A stretch of 64,000 nt of DNA, from assembly GCF_016906535.1 (NCBI RefSeq), contig NC_057381.1, positions 186,001 to 250,000 on the forward strand, written 5' to 3'. Below, in pieces: positions 11,670 through 24,060 of this stretch. The position numbers were made by a program, and so were the translations under genes. The first letter of the stretch is position 1. Each line of letters begins with the position of its first letter. Source of the DNA: Rhizoctonia solani. Taxonomy: Eukaryota; Basidiomycota; Agaricomycetes; Cantharellales; Ceratobasidiaceae. Below the pieces are notes generated by a model. That model was not told the origin of the DNA and did no database searches. It saw only the letters and a list, made by a program, of their open reading frames with translations.

Positions 11670-12124
11670 TGTCACAACCAAGAATGAAATGATTGCTGTG
11701 AGATATTTGAGACAATTCACACAGATGAGAGAGTGGAAAATTGACAAGGTGAATTGTTCTTGGGGTTTCCAAGCCAATTCACAGTCTTCTTTTATAACAA
11801 AGTGAAAAGGGGTAGATACAAGGAGAAGGGACGGTGTCTGGGCCGCACAACTTGGAAGCAAGATAGAGCATATGGCTCAGAAGCTCTACACATTGAACTG
11901 GGCTAGTGCGCAGCAAGATAAGCAAGATAGAAGCACTTAGAGCGGAATAAGTCCGAACTAAGTGCAAGAAGGGAGCAAGGAAGAGGGAAGAACATAAACA
12001 GGGAAGATAGGAACTATGCAAACAGATGAGATAGATACAGATGAGTTCCCCAGAGAAATACGCTGGGGGGAGGAAAGAAGTGACAGTCAACACATAATCA
12101 TGTCAGGAGGTAAGGCTCATGACA
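11670..12124 (-). mobile_element. Family B LTR, copy 3
   Basis: 455 bp, same orientation as copy 1 and inverted relative to copy 2. Its right edge abuts a family A gag fragment. With copy 1 it probably marks the two ends of the original minus-strand family B element. Confidence 0.8.
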
Positions 12125-12278
12125 CAAATGCAGCCAAAAGGGGCATGGGATCAAGCAATGTCCCAATGGTTGGAAGGCCACAATCAAAGAAGTAGTCAAG
12201 GCAGCAGAGGAGAGTTTGGAAAAAGAATGAGACCAAGGACTACCATCAAGCCCTTGGTCCAACCTATAGATGTGCACA
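12125..12278 (+). pseudogene. gag: Family A Gag C-terminus and start of pol (fragment)
   Basis: Translates to the second half of a zinc knuckle followed by the gag tail (KGHGIKQCPNGWKATIKEV), matching the Gag at 28678-29868, then a TGA. The usual CGQKG is CSQKG here, a GGC-to-AGC change. The DNA then runs into the pol start before the transposon at 12281. The rest of this element resumes at 16815. Confidence 0.75.
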
Positions 12279-13028
12279 TAAAGTAGGCAACAACCAAACT
12301 CAACAAACACCACCCAGGGTGGCAATCAAGGGTCTTGTTGTGGGTTGTTTGAGCACAAAAATGAATGTAGGTCCCAAATGGCATTGAATATAATTTGGAG
12401 GCTAACATATTGTAGAGAATGTATAATGGAGCGATAGGAATACATAAAAATAACCATAAATTACACGCATGGAGGCAAGATTCCAATATACACCATACAG
12501 GGGGTGACAGCAGTCTGACAGCTGGTATTGGGACCAACCAGCAACAGCGGTTTGGGGACCTTGGGTTGCAATACAGCAGTCCAGCATGCTCATTGGCCAA
12601 CAAGATTGTTGAATGCAACATTGTCCAAGGTGCCACAGACAGAATCCCTGGTATGCACTGCATATATCCATATATGCTTCCATATCCTTACACATTTGTT
12701 CCCTATTTCCCTGTTTTTTGCCTGTATACTCCCCTGTGACTTGCATTCCACATGGACTCAAAGGTTCTGTGGCCAGAAGAGAGTTCTGTACTTAGTCTAT
12801 ATAGTAGCAATGCTGATAGTTTGCTTTTGCACTGTTACCTCACTTGTTCCCTTCATTTAAAACTGTTTACTTTTTCACATGTGTGCTGTTTGTCTGTTGA
12901 GAATGCTGCAAAGGAGAAAAGCCAATATTCAATGCTCACACAACTTTTCATTGATAGGGGTCAGTTGTATTATATTTCCATTACTTTGTGCACATGCTGA
13001 TTGCAAGTAGGGGGCAGCACCACAGGTA

Positions 13029-16000
13029 TTGGAGGAGGAATCACATGCTGACAAGAGGAGCAACAACCCAGTTGCTTTGTCAAGCCAATTTACACCACAT
13101 GACAAGATACCTCCCAATTATACACATTCACAATTGCACTGTGCCTCCAAGAGTCCAGATAAGTTGGCAGGAAACCTTGATGCTCTTACGCTTGAGGTTC
13201 CACAGCTAGATGACAATGTTGTACTTGAGGACCCACCCAACAATGAGGAAGACCCCACAGACAATTGGAATCTCCCCAGTCTTGCAGATCCTGAGAACAA
13301 CCAGAACCCCAACCTACCTCCTCCCAAAGGGCCCAAGTTTGATGAGGATTCAAGCAGAAAGGGTAATTAACTTATATTAGCGGCATAATCTTGAGTTTAC
13401 TAACTGTTCTCAAGGTGAACCAACCAATCAAGGGCAGATTTCACTCAAGAAGGCTAAGGGATGGTTGAGGAACTACAAGAATTCATTGAGTTGTCCTTCT
13501 ATGGACATGGAAAGATGCATGTATGTAGCCTTGGCAATGTGGTACTCACCCAACTATGGTTCATGGCTGGAACGCTAAATTTAATGGTTGAGATGGAAAT
13601 GAAGCTCATTGTGGTGTCCAAAATGGCTGCATTTGTACTTTGTTGAGGGAAGTGGTTGGCGCAACAGGTTTGAGTGTGGATTTGGGCCTTTGAAGGAGAA
13701 GGAAAGTTGCCAACAAATGTGTATGGCACTTGGAACAGGACTGTAATGGAGGATGAAGATTTATCAGCAGCAATACAACTCTGGCTGTGAGACCAGGGAA
13801 AATACATACAGGCTTGGGATGTTATCAACTTTTTTGGCACAGAGGCAGTAATACAATTCAAATCAATTATTGATGCACCCCCATCACTTTGTACTGCCCA
13901 ACAATGGATGCATTGGGTGGGATATACCTGGATGAAAGAGCACCAAAATGTATTTGCAGATGGGCACAAACAAGATGATGTGAAAAATTAACAAACAAAC
14001 TATTATGTCCCCAAGTGGACCAAGCTTGAATGGCAAATGCAGAGCTGGGACTCTGAGGGAATAGAAATACCACCAGAATTTGATGAGGGAGAAACTCATC
14101 CTCTGCCTGCTTTTCTGCGTTGGCCACAAGACCCAGACCAGTGAGGTTGGGGAACCCCTGCAGCTGCAAAGCAGCAAGGGTGGACTGGGGGCGCCCTACC
14201 ACAAGTCTGGCTTGCCCCCAGAACAACCTGTGGGGTTCAAAGAAGCGTGTGGGACAGCCAGACAAGCAGAGAGGGGTGCCAAAGGGACGCCAAGGAAGCT
14301 GGGCCAACTTGACAGATGACAAGGCCACCCCCAAAGCGCAGGGTTGTGAACATAGGGCACAACCCAAGTGGTTGCAACAGGGCTCTGAATGGCAAGGTGG
14401 TCCTGATGCAGTTGATCCCTCAATGACTAACTTAAATCCCTTGTAAAATTAGAAAATGAATTGATAATCATGGGTACAGTGAACCAGGATAGGATAAGAT
14501 AAGATAAGATGAGATGAGATGAGATGAGATGAGATGAGATGAGATGAGATGAGATGAGAGATGAGATGAGATGAGATAAGATAAGATAAGATGAGATAAG
14601 AGATGAGAACAACAGGGGGTTCAGTAGCAGGACAATGGGGATCTAAAAAGAGAAGCCCCAAAAGAGAAGCCAGGACCCTTAAAAGAGAAGCCCAAATGGC
14701 TGAGAGAAAGTCAAGGACCCTCAAAAGAGGAAGATCAAGGACAATTAGAGAGGGCAAACAGGTATGCAAACCCTGTTTGACAAAAATTGGATTTATATAC
14801 CAGATGAGTATAAGGCAGCACAGGCAACATAAGGCAACACGTGCATGGACAGGAGAGAATACAACATCAGAATATATGCTGAGTTGGTGCAAATGGTGGC
14901 ATGCATGCCAACCATCCATAGGTCAAATGACTGGTGCAACTCCCCTCCCCTCTCCAACAGATATGCCTCTACCCCCCCAAGAAAACCCCCAGGTTATACA
15001 CCTGTAGAAAGGCTCCGTGAGAGCCAGTAGACAACACACATGGGCGTGCTGCAGCGCTTGGGATGTGCAAGGCCAGACACTGGAGAGGATTGGGTGCAAG
15101 TTGGTGTCCTTCCCCCCTGGAAGAATAGACACATCTCAACCCCCCAACAGCACTCCAAGTCAGGAGACTCATGCATAGAGGTCTGTAGGAACAACATGAA
15201 GCAGTTATCATGTGACTTGCTACATGCTCCAGCTAAGTCGCTGTTTTGTGACTCTGCAGGCTTTGTTGCAAAATGTCCCTGTGTTGTAGTAGTCTGGTTT
15301 CACAACAAATCTACATTCTATGCGCATGACCAACAGCTTACTTGATGGATTCATGAGAGCAAAAAGGCTGGGATAAACCAGAAGGGCAAGAGTGTATTGT
15401 TAATGGTTGCAGACTTTGTCTCTGCTGACTACAGGTGGCTGCAATCAAGACCAGACCCTCCCAGCGCAACACCAACTGCACCAGATGAAAGCGCTGCTGG
15501 AGAAGAAAATTTGGAGTGAGTATTGTGTATGAGGTTCAAGTGCTTTCTCTCACCTAAACTAGCAATGCACAGGTTGTATTTTGTGCAGGAAATTAGTGTG
15601 ATGGCTGGTTTGGGACAACTCATGTTGTCAAACAACTATTGCATGCAATGTTGATTGTCAAAAAGCACTACCCAAACAAGGATTATGTCTTCATCTTTGA
15701 CAATGCAACTATTCATACAAAGTTACCAGAAAGCACTCCCAACGTCAATAAAATGATGCTTGGTCCATTGCAGAAGGTGGGAGGAGAGGAAGAGAGGGCC
15801 TCAAGTGAAAAGGTCAAAATCAGTTATGCACCTGCAATCCTGCCAGACAGAACAACACAGCAGCTATACCACCCCTTGGACCATCCAAACAAAAAGCTCC
15901 AAGGCACATTTAAAGGTATGGTGTCAATCTTAGAGGAGTGGGGAGTCCCCAACACTTGAAAACTCAAGCTTGTATGCATGTCAACTGACAAGCAGAAGCA

Positions 16001-16293
16001 TGGGTGTCTGCCTGGTGCAACCAACTGCTGTGCTTGCTGTACAATGATGAACCAGCCCAATACTCTTGCCCAGAAATCAATTCTTCAAACTCTAGCCATG
16101 GCCAAAGGATTCTTGGTAATGTACCTTCCAAAATACCACTGCAAACTGAATCTGATCAAACAATACTGGGGTGTCACCAAACGTGTGTATCAAGACTTCC
16201 CCCCATCAAGCACCAAGGCTGATCTCAGACAAAACATGCTCAAAGCTCTAGATTTGGTGAGGTTGGTATCAATTAGACAGTGTGTACATTTGT
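13029..16293 (+). pseudogene. DDE transposase of the TIR transposon (degenerate)
   Basis: Pieces in several frames line up with a fungal DDE transposase type. An acidic N-terminal stretch lies at 13029-13370. Near 13680-14140 follow YGTWNRTVMEDED, WMHWVGYTWMKEHQNVFADGHKQDDV and VPKWTKLEWQMQSWDSEGIEIPPEF. The catalytic part is at 15250-16270: VWFHNKSTFYAHD (first Asp normally in HDES), FIFDNATIH (second Asp kept) and LPKYHCKLNLIKQYWG (third Glu normally in ...IEQYWG). So the first Asp reads Asn and the Glu reads Lys, both explained by G-to-A. About 1.1 kb of unrelated DNA (about 14143-15200) interrupts it. Not functional. Confidence 0.65.
14488..14608. repeat. GATGA/GATAA pentanucleotide microsatellite
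   Basis: About 120 bp of GATAA units, then GATGA units, then GATAA units again. It lies in the DNA interrupting the DDE transposase. Confidence 0.95.
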
Positions 16294-16814
16294 AGCTAAA
16301 TAGCTTTTGTTTCTATCTAAATACACTCATGATTTGCTGCCTGCTCCCAGCAATTTGTTCACAAATATGGCCGCAGTCTCTCAGGTAACAAGGCTGTCTG
16401 GGCTGCAAAGAGATATTGTGGCCACAGGATCATCCCAGCTGCAATATTGGAGAGTATGGACAAGCTGGATTGAGCATGTAGCCATTTCAGTTGCAACATA
16501 CATGGCTAGTTTGGGAGCCATACCAAGTTGGGCCCTGAACCACTGTTGCTGGTTGGTCCCAATGCTGGCTGTCAGACTGCTGTCACCCCCTGTATGGTGT
16601 ATATTGGAATCTTGCCTCCACACATGTAATTTATGGTTATTTTTATGTATTCTTATCATTCTATTATACATTCTCTACAATATGTTGGGCTCCAAATTCC
16701 AATATTCAATGCCATTTGGGACCTACATGCATTTTTGTGCTCAAACAACCCACAACAAGACCCTTGATTGCCACCCTGGGTGGCGTTTGTTGAGTTTGGT
16801 TGTTGCCTACTTTA

Positions 16815-17519
16815 CCTGTATCTAGTTTTGAATTTGTCTCTTTTGAGATCTAGTCATGCATGGCTACCCAATGGACCCACTAAAAACCCTGATTGATTCA
16901 GGAGCCACTTTGAACTTTATCTCCCCCTCCATAGTAGAAAAATATAAAATTCCAAAAACCCTACTCAAAAATCTGCAGGTAGTGAGAATGCTAGACAATA
17001 CAATTTCCCAGACTGGTTGCATTTGACACCAGGCTCAACTTGCAGTCTTGGCCAACAGCAACTCACACCACATTCCTTTCTTAGTTTGTCCCATTGGGAA
17101 CACTCCAGCAATTTTAGGCATGACCTGGTTAACAGCAGAAGTGCCCCTCATAGATTGGCAGCAAGGATCAATCACCTTCCCCAAACAGATCCAGATTACT
17201 TCCAAGGAAGAAGCTGATTTGGACCCTCTCTCAGACCTACCTCACCAGTACCACAAGTTCTCCAGGGTTTTTGGGGAAGAAGAATTCAAGGTCTTGCCAC
17301 CCCACAGAGAGTACCACATAGCTATAGATCCCTTACCCAATGCAAAGCTCTCCCCTGGTCCTATCTATGGCATGATGGATGCAGAATCCAAAGCACTCCA
17401 GCAACATACAGAGGAAGAACTGGCCACAGGCAAAATTAGGCCCAGTACTTCATCTGCAGGAGCTCCAGTCATGCTTGTGAAGAAGGCAGATGGTTCCCTG
17501 CAATTAGCAGTTGATTATA
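16815..17519 (+). pseudogene. pol: Family A pol fragment: protease and start of RT
   Basis: Resumes the family A element after the transposon. The aspartic protease motif LIDSGAT is intact. A TGA replaces Trp in the equivalent of GCIWHQ, and the next frame (from 17048) reads IPFLVCPIGNTPAILGMTWL and the RT thumb-side start LPPHREYHIAIDPLPNAKLSPGP up to LQLAVDY, where the foldback cuts it. Relative to the pol at 25268-28681 it is a separate, older copy on the opposite strand. Confidence 0.8.
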
Positions 17520-19088
17520 CACTGAGCAGCAAAAGTATTGCAGGTCAGGAGAGGTCAAAAGTTTATCTCCATTGCTGAACAGCCAATTGGTAAATCCCAT
17601 CCAAATTATACTGACACATGTGGCCATTGTAACACTATGCTTTAGCCCAAAATCTTACAAATCCATCAAAAACTAAGCTCATAACCCCACTTTTGCTGTA
17701 ACTCAACCTGCAAAACTTTTGCCCATTGTGTTGAGCATCTTACAAATCTGCACATAACTGATTATGCAGTTCAGTATAAGTTCTGGTTTTTTGCACACAC
17801 ATTCCCAGTTATATGAGCCATTGCTGGACAGAGTATCAGCTTGTTCCACCCATTAGGGACTGTGTAACAGAACTGTCTTCTCAGGGCCAATAAAAGAAAC
17901 TCAAAATTGCAGTTGCATTGAACTCAAGCCACTGTGTGGGCTGGAAATGCTTTGGGGTATTTCAGGTGACTGCCGGTACCCAGTGAAACAGCTTCCATGA
18001 CCTTCCCATACCTGGGACTGGCAATATAAGAGATTGCAGCAGGTTAGGCTGTATGAGCTGAAAATTGAAATGCCACTCATAAGCTGGAATCCAAGCCAAA
18101 TGATGTAGAACTTCTAGCAGTAGTAGACACAGGTCAAGGGTATGCTGAGACCAGTTATCTATGGCAGTGGTGATAAGTACACAAAGATAGCATGCAGTAT
18201 ACACAGAGATTGCAGCCAATGGATGGAGTCTCAAATTGAACTTGTTCTAACTCTGTGATTGACAATCAGGAAACAACCAATTTTCCATCATAAGGTCTGT
18301 CTTAGAGGAACCTTCTACTGTATGAGTTTCAACCTCTTCCAATTGACAATCACAGAGTTAGAACAAGTTCAATTTGAGACTCCATCCATTGGCTGCAATC
18401 TCTGTGTATACTGCATGCTATCTTTGTGTACTTATCACCACTGCCATAGATAACTGGTCTCAGCATACCCTTGACCTGTGTCTACTACTGCTAGAAGTTC
18501 TACATCATTTGGCTTGGATTCCAGCTTATGAGTGGCATTTCAATTTTCAGCTCATACAGCCTAACCTGCTGCAATCTCTTATATTGCCAGTCCCAGGTAT
18601 GGGAAGGTCATGGAAGCTGTTTCACTGGGTACCGGCAGTCACCTGAAATACCCCAAAGCATTTCCAGCCCACACAGTGGCTTGAGTTCAATGCAACTGCA
18701 ATTTTGAGTTTCTTTTATTGGCCCTGAGAAGACAGTTCTGTTACACAGTCCCTAATGGGTGGAACAAGCTGATACTCTGTCCAGCAATGGCTCATATAAC
18801 TGGGAATGTGTGTGCAAAAAACCAGAACTTATACTGAACTGCATAATCAGTTATGTGCAGATTTGTAAGATGCTCAACACAATGGGCAAAAGTTTTGCAG
18901 GTTGAGTTACAGCAAAAGTGGGGTTATGAGCTTAGTTTTTGATGGATTTGTAAGATTTTGGGCTAAAGCATAGTGTTACAATGGCCACATGTGTCAGTAT
19001 AATTTGGATGGGATTTACCAATTGGCTGTTCAGCAATGGAGATAAACTTTTGACCTCTCCTGACCTGCAATACTTTTGCTGCTCAGTG
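17520..19088. mobile_element. Foldback element, copy 2
   Basis: Symmetrical about 18304, with arms of about 740 bp, a central loop of about 85 bp and CACTGAGCAGCAAAAGT ends. TA lies on both sides. Left flank is family A pol, right flank a 1.5-kb LTR. The 90-aa ORFs at 17962-18234 and 18374-18646 are exact mirror copies and not real genes. The loop runs in the opposite direction to that of copy 1. Confidence 0.85.
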
Positions 19089-21402
19089 TATGGATATGAC
19101 ATTTCTCCTATAATCTGTACTTATTTTATTTATTACACAAGTAATACTACAGTAAATGAATGAGATATAGATGCAAACTAAGGTTTTCAAGGTCCCTCCA
19201 TCCAATTGCAACCTTCACAGAACCTACAAACCTCACAAATACCCTTAATATGCAAAATGTTTGCATATATGCTGTTTTCTCACTCATTTAAATATATATG
19301 AATTCAGCTGAGTAGATAAATAGTAACAAGTAATATTTCTCTTGTTTGTAGTATTTATTATTCAAGATTCTATCTTGTGGCTACACACAGAAATATTCAG
19401 GGTCCCCCCTGTTGCATAGGCAAGCAGTGTTGTTATCGACTCCATGGACACGTGAACTTGTCTGTCTGTTGGCCCGGTCTGTCTGCTGACTAAGCAGTTA
19501 GTTGAGAGTGTCTGTTGGTCCATGAACCATACAGACTGAATCTGGTCCAAAGCTGAAAATACAATGAGTTATGATGTAAATTAATAGAATAGTATATGTA
19601 GAGAGTGACATAGCAAGTCTTGAATGACAAAGAAAATGACATAGGTGGGAAAAGTTGAGAGTAAAAGGGTAGAAAAAGAGCTATATGCACTTGAATCAAA
19701 GTCTACCCTTGATACATGTTCTCATTCTCCTTGGCATCTTTTCTAGCAATATGGCACCTAAGAACTGGACTTGGTGCTTCTTTGTTAAGGGCATAAAGAA
19801 ATTTGGCAAAAATAAGTTGCAATATTGAACTGTAGACAACAAAGATGAAGGAAGACAACCTGGAGGCCCCTGGAGATGTTGGGGCTCCCTGCTCCCAGTC
19901 AACTGAGTGTCAATGGCCTCAAGTACGTCTTTTCTTTGGTACAGCACACCCTATTCCACTACATGATGTGTTCAAGTTTGCAGAGGTGAATAATAGTGTG
20001 GATGGCACTGGCTTGGGTGTATTCTGGAAGGATGGGGTGCAAATTTTGAGCAAGGAGTGCTCTGTCTATGAATCTATTTCATCCAAATCTGTACCATAAT
20101 AGGCTCATGTATATTATTATGTAATGGATTTGGAATTGTATGGACAGATGGACAATTACGTCCATGAGTTGGCTCCACAGACAAACTTTTGGTAAACTCC
20201 AGGGTTCAGGCTGTTTATAACAACACTGTAGGCAAGTGCTCCAGCGCTTAATCAGCGCTTAAGCACCAACGCACTAAATACGCCTTTTCTCCATCACCCG
20301 GGCATCTCACACTGCTGAATTGCTTGCGCTTAGGTGCACCTGCTTGTGCGCTCCAGAACGCTGGCTCAAACACCCAAAACGGACAACACTTGGCAGAGTT
20401 ATGCCCCATTTACTGTAAGTACCCAATACAGTGCTATCATACCTTTGGGACTATTTACTCCAAGGATGAAACACTTAGCCTTGGGACATCCAAGGACCCA
20501 CACAGGTAAATACTGCCTTGGGGCAAATATTAGGATATGTTATTGTTTACTATGTACCAAAGTATCAGCTCCCTCAAGTGTTTCAGTTGCCACATGTACC
20601 TCCTGTACCTCCTCTTGGTATCAATCATGTATATACTTGTTTGTGTGCCTTCTCAGGGTATAAAAGGACCCTGTGAAGACGCTTCTAATGCATCCTACTT
20701 TTACTCTTATATATTGACATATACACACAAGCCTTTAACAGCTTATCTGCACATTCACTTTAGTGATTGACTCACTGTAAATAGCATAGGAGGTTATTCA
20801 GTGCACTAAGACCATAGGCCAGTCCCAACAGACACAGGGTAACCTATTAGTGTACTTACTGCAACCCTGTGCCCCTTGACTGTCACAGTTGTTGAGTTCA
20901 ACATTGAGTATAGTGTGACAATACTATAAGGATTGTTGTGATTGAGTGATAGTGTTTCAATCCACCATACCCCCATATTGTAGATAGCTTTATCTACAAT
21001 ATCTCATAAATCCTAGATATATTTTAGGTAAACCCCATAAGTTTTAAGTCTTACTTAAGCATCTATAAGTCCTATACTTACTAGGCAAATCCTATGAATC
21101 CTGTACATTAGTCAGGTAACCCTCTTCCTTACAAGTACTATCCCAGACACCTTAGGTATACATAGCCTTAGTCACTCAGGCTTAGGTAACATTAGTCTAA
21201 GGTACTATACATCACCAACCACCTGCACTTCATAGTTGCTAGACTATTTGTTAGGAGTTGTTTTTTCCTGATAGACCTAGCTTATGTTGTGCATATATTC
21301 TGTGCATATATTCTGATTCTTCATACTAGTTCTTAGTTATTCCCATATACATCTTGTATATAGTAATTCTTTCTTACCCCGGTACTTACACAACTCTTAA
21401 CA
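19089..21402 (+). mobile_element. 1.5-kb LTR (R4), split by a hAT-type MITE
   Basis: Runs from TATGGATATGACATTTC to ACACAACTCTTAACA with a TATA element near 20658-20665 (gtataaaaggacc). It matches the uninterrupted copy at 40942-42450 and, inverted, 38233-39745. It has lost its first bases at the foldback junction. Internal coding sequence of its parent element is not seen in this window. Confidence 0.65.
19425..20228. mobile_element. hAT-type non-autonomous element (MITE), 804 bp
   Basis: Begins CAGTGTTGTTAT and ends ATAACAACACTG (12-bp terminal inverted repeat), flanked by an exact 8-bp duplication TAGGCAAG (19417-19424 and 20229-20236). The paralogous LTR near 41272-41280 has the empty site with one TAGGCAAG. 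Eight-bp target duplications and CAGTGTTG-type ends are typical of hAT elements. No transposase ORF. Confidence 0.85.
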
Positions 21403-21639
21403 CCAACCCCCACAAAATCCAAGCTCTGGGTGTGGGACATCTGAACCAAGGTGCATTTTCTCATTTATTAAAAATTATGACAATTGAATCAGGTTCTTGA
21501 ATACTAGGTACATTGCACAATAGATCATAGATACTTAATCTATTAATCACTTGGCTATATCCTGTATGCAATGAGATAACCCAAATACCCTGTCCTATAA
21601 CTCAAATTTCCTTTTGAATGAATATCTGTTGTAGACACA

Positions 21640-21799
21640 GTCATGCAGGACTGTCACATGTGGTTGCATGATGGCCTAAGCACAACTTGGGGGTTGCAGG
21701 TGCAATTATTGGTTATCAGCAGAGGAATATTATGACTCTATGGCTTAGTGTCCAAGCTTGTTCAATTCCAGCTAGTTCAATTTTCCTCTGTTTATGACA
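21640..21799 (+). repeat. R6 short dispersed repeat, copy a
   Basis: About 160 bp ending CTCTGTTTATGACA. Inverted copies lie at 22551-22712 and 40226-40388. It contains a tRNA-promoter-like block (TATGGCTTAGTG... then GTTCAATTC). Confidence 0.6.
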
Positions 21800-21900
21800 A
21801 TATTCAACACATGTCCCAGAACTGGACCATCCAAAGCATTCAACTAGCACCAAAATCCAACCCCTGGCAAGAGTCTGCCCCAAGAGAGAACAAGGATCCT

Positions 21901-22550
21901 GTTGTAGACACTCAATACCAGGGAATTTATTCCAATTTTCTTGATTTTAAACAAAGGCAATTGGACTACCTTTTCAATCACATGACATTGGTGCTTATAT
22001 CATACGCTAAGCGCCAAGCCACATCCCCATATGCACTTAAACAGCATACATAGCCACCTCCACCTATGACATCATCATGACACGTCAGTGACACATATGC
22101 ATGAGTAAGGCCAACTGCGGAACAGGGTTCTTATTGGATTACATATTTGATATTTTGTATTTGTAAATAGCCTGTACTTAGAATATATAAGGAGGCCAAC
22201 CAACCATGGTAACACCCAGGTCAATTACCTCTTGTTGCATCTCTCACACTGTACAAGGCCTTAGGCCAGTAACTACTAAGCCCCTACTTGTACATGTTGC
22301 CTTAAGCGGCTCTCTCATTGTAGATACATAGCTTGCCAATGCCCATAAGGCCTTGGTCATTGTATTTAGTTAGTTAGATGTTGTAGGTAGAACCTTCACC
22401 ACCTTACATGGTTTTACTTAGTCCCATACGGCCGCAAGCGCCTGCTGCCTTGACATCCCTTAAGGACATCTAGGACAGATCCAAATCCCACCAGGGGTTA
22501 GACTTTCACATCTGCAGCTCAGGCAAGTGCATCTACCTACAGTAGGGCAC
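21901..22550 (+). mobile_element. R3 LTR (starts TGTTGTAGACAC)
   Basis: Starts TGTTGTAGACACTCAATACC. Contains a TATA-like 'aatatataaggagg' near 22187 and a 'cctcttgttgcatctctcac' block. Related pieces are at 30957-31259 and 31693-31801 (inverted) and 45512-45788. It is directly followed by R6 copy b. Confidence 0.55.
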
Positions 22551-22712
22551 TGTCATAAATAGAGGAAAATAGATCTAGCCAGAATTGAACCAGCTTGACC
22601 ACTAAGCCATAGAGCCCTATTATTCCTCTGCTGACAACCCATGATTACACCTGCTACCCCCCAGATTTGGGCTTAGGCCAGCATGCAACCATTTGTACTG
22701 GTCATGTGACCA
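22551..22712 (-). repeat. R6 short dispersed repeat, copy b
   Basis: Starts TGTCATAAATAGAGG; roughly 90% identical by eye to copy c at 40226-40388. Read on the minus strand it has TATGGCTTAGTGG directly followed by GGTTCAATTC. Confidence 0.6.
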
Positions 22713-23510
22713 TGTCAAGAACAGGAACTGATTCCTGGGCATCCAACCTCCAGTGTAGGCTACCTGTGGCTTTTTGGTACTGTCCTAGACTTGGTCAAGG
22801 ATGGAGTGGAGGTTGGTGCTTGCAGCCATGTAACTCCAAGTGGAAACTGCATAAGGTGGTGACAAACTATCCTACAGCAATGATCAACTATACCACAGTG
22901 ACAAGACCACCTATGGGATTGAGTAGCTACCAAAGTACAACCAAGAACTTGCTTAAGGCAATGTGAGTACTATCTACTAAGTGGCTACTGGGCAGTAAGG
23001 ACCTTGTACAATGTGAAGTTGCAACAAGAGGTAATCAACCTGGACAATACTATGGTTGATTGTGTTATGTATCTCATAATATTTCATTCACAGCTCACCA
23101 TCCACCATAATCTGCATATATCTGACTTTCTGATTTAATGGCCATTTTTCTCTTATTTCCATTATTCCTGTCATTACTCTATGTAACGCTCATATTGACT
23201 GTATGTGTTACATATTGTTCAATAGAGCTCCTTTTGCTTATTCTAACGCTGCCTGACACATGCTCATACAATAGGATCTCATGGAGATATTAGCTTCACA
23301 AGATTCCATCTATGTGGCTCAAGTGCCTTACTAATTACTATATTTATATCTTTACATCTAGCTCATCACATGACTAGCTTTAACTCAGGAAATGAACCTT
23401 ATTCCTAGCTTGGTTGAGTCATACCTCTCATGAGATTACTAAGGTTTTCCTTATTTAGTAGTTTCTAGTGGTACTGCAAATCCTGCTTATGAGTCATTCT
23501 GCTTGCCACC
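22713..23510. other. Degenerate LTR-like DNA, no gene
   Basis: 22780-23040 resembles the R3-type block (ending 'gcaacaagaggtaat') also found at 24400-24695 and 30957-31205. The rest is AT-rich with no supported gene. Confidence 0.4.
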
Positions 23511-24060
23511 TGTTACACCCTTACAAATTATACCACTGGAATCTCCTAAATCTTCTATTATTTTTAGTATTGTTATGGACTTTTTATCTTTTATTTTCAA
23601 ATCACATGATCTTGGCACTTACACATGCCAAGATGCCATGCCAAGATGCTGTGCCATGGGCACTTACCACATGTCCACACTTCTGTGCAGCCCACAGCAT
23701 GCTTCTCTTACTTCTTTTCTCATGCGCACAGTCCACCTTGTAGATAGTTTCTTTTCTATATATACAGCAGGAAAATTGCTTGGAGACCCCAAGTTGATTT
23801 TACCTTGTCTCTCATCACAAGACAGGTTCCAGTAGTTTCAGTAGTTGGGTCCTTAAGACCTCTTACTGGCAGTAACTTGGACCCCTAAGGTCCTCCACTA
23901 ACACCAGTAGTATAGTTCCTGCCAGCCTTAGGCCTTCCCACACTGCCTTCAGCAGCTTACCCCAGTAGCATAGCCTTAGATTAGTCAGCAGTGACTGTAG
24001 TAGTATGGCCACAAGTGCCCTTCACTAGCAAGTAACCCACCTTACAGTGAGGTTACAACA
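23511..24060 (+). mobile_element. Solo LTR related to family A
   Basis: TGTTACACCC to GGTTACAACA, 550 bp, with 5-bp target duplications CCACC on both sides (23506-23510, 24061-24065). The sequence matches, diverged and inverted, the LTRs of the full element at 24696-30951. Confidence 0.8.

Larger units (their letters stand above)
12281..16812. mobile_element. 4.5-kb TIR DNA transposon inserted in family A gypsy
   Basis: Terminal inverted repeats of about 275 bp: left 12281-12560, starting AAGTAGGCAACAACC; right about 16535-16812, ending GGTTGTTGCCTACTT. Both ends are flanked by TA (12279-12280, 16813-16814). The flanks match adjacent parts of the gag-pol junction of the intact family A element, which confirms insertion. 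The inside holds a degenerate DDE transposase gene. The superfamily is not certain; TA flanks and the DDE motifs suggest an IS630/Tc1-like group. Confidence 0.75.

Noticed and set aside
14080..15345. Many ORFs of 60-156 aa around the GATGA repeat
   Set aside because: Low-complexity or repeat-derived, overlapping on both strands, no homology recognised.
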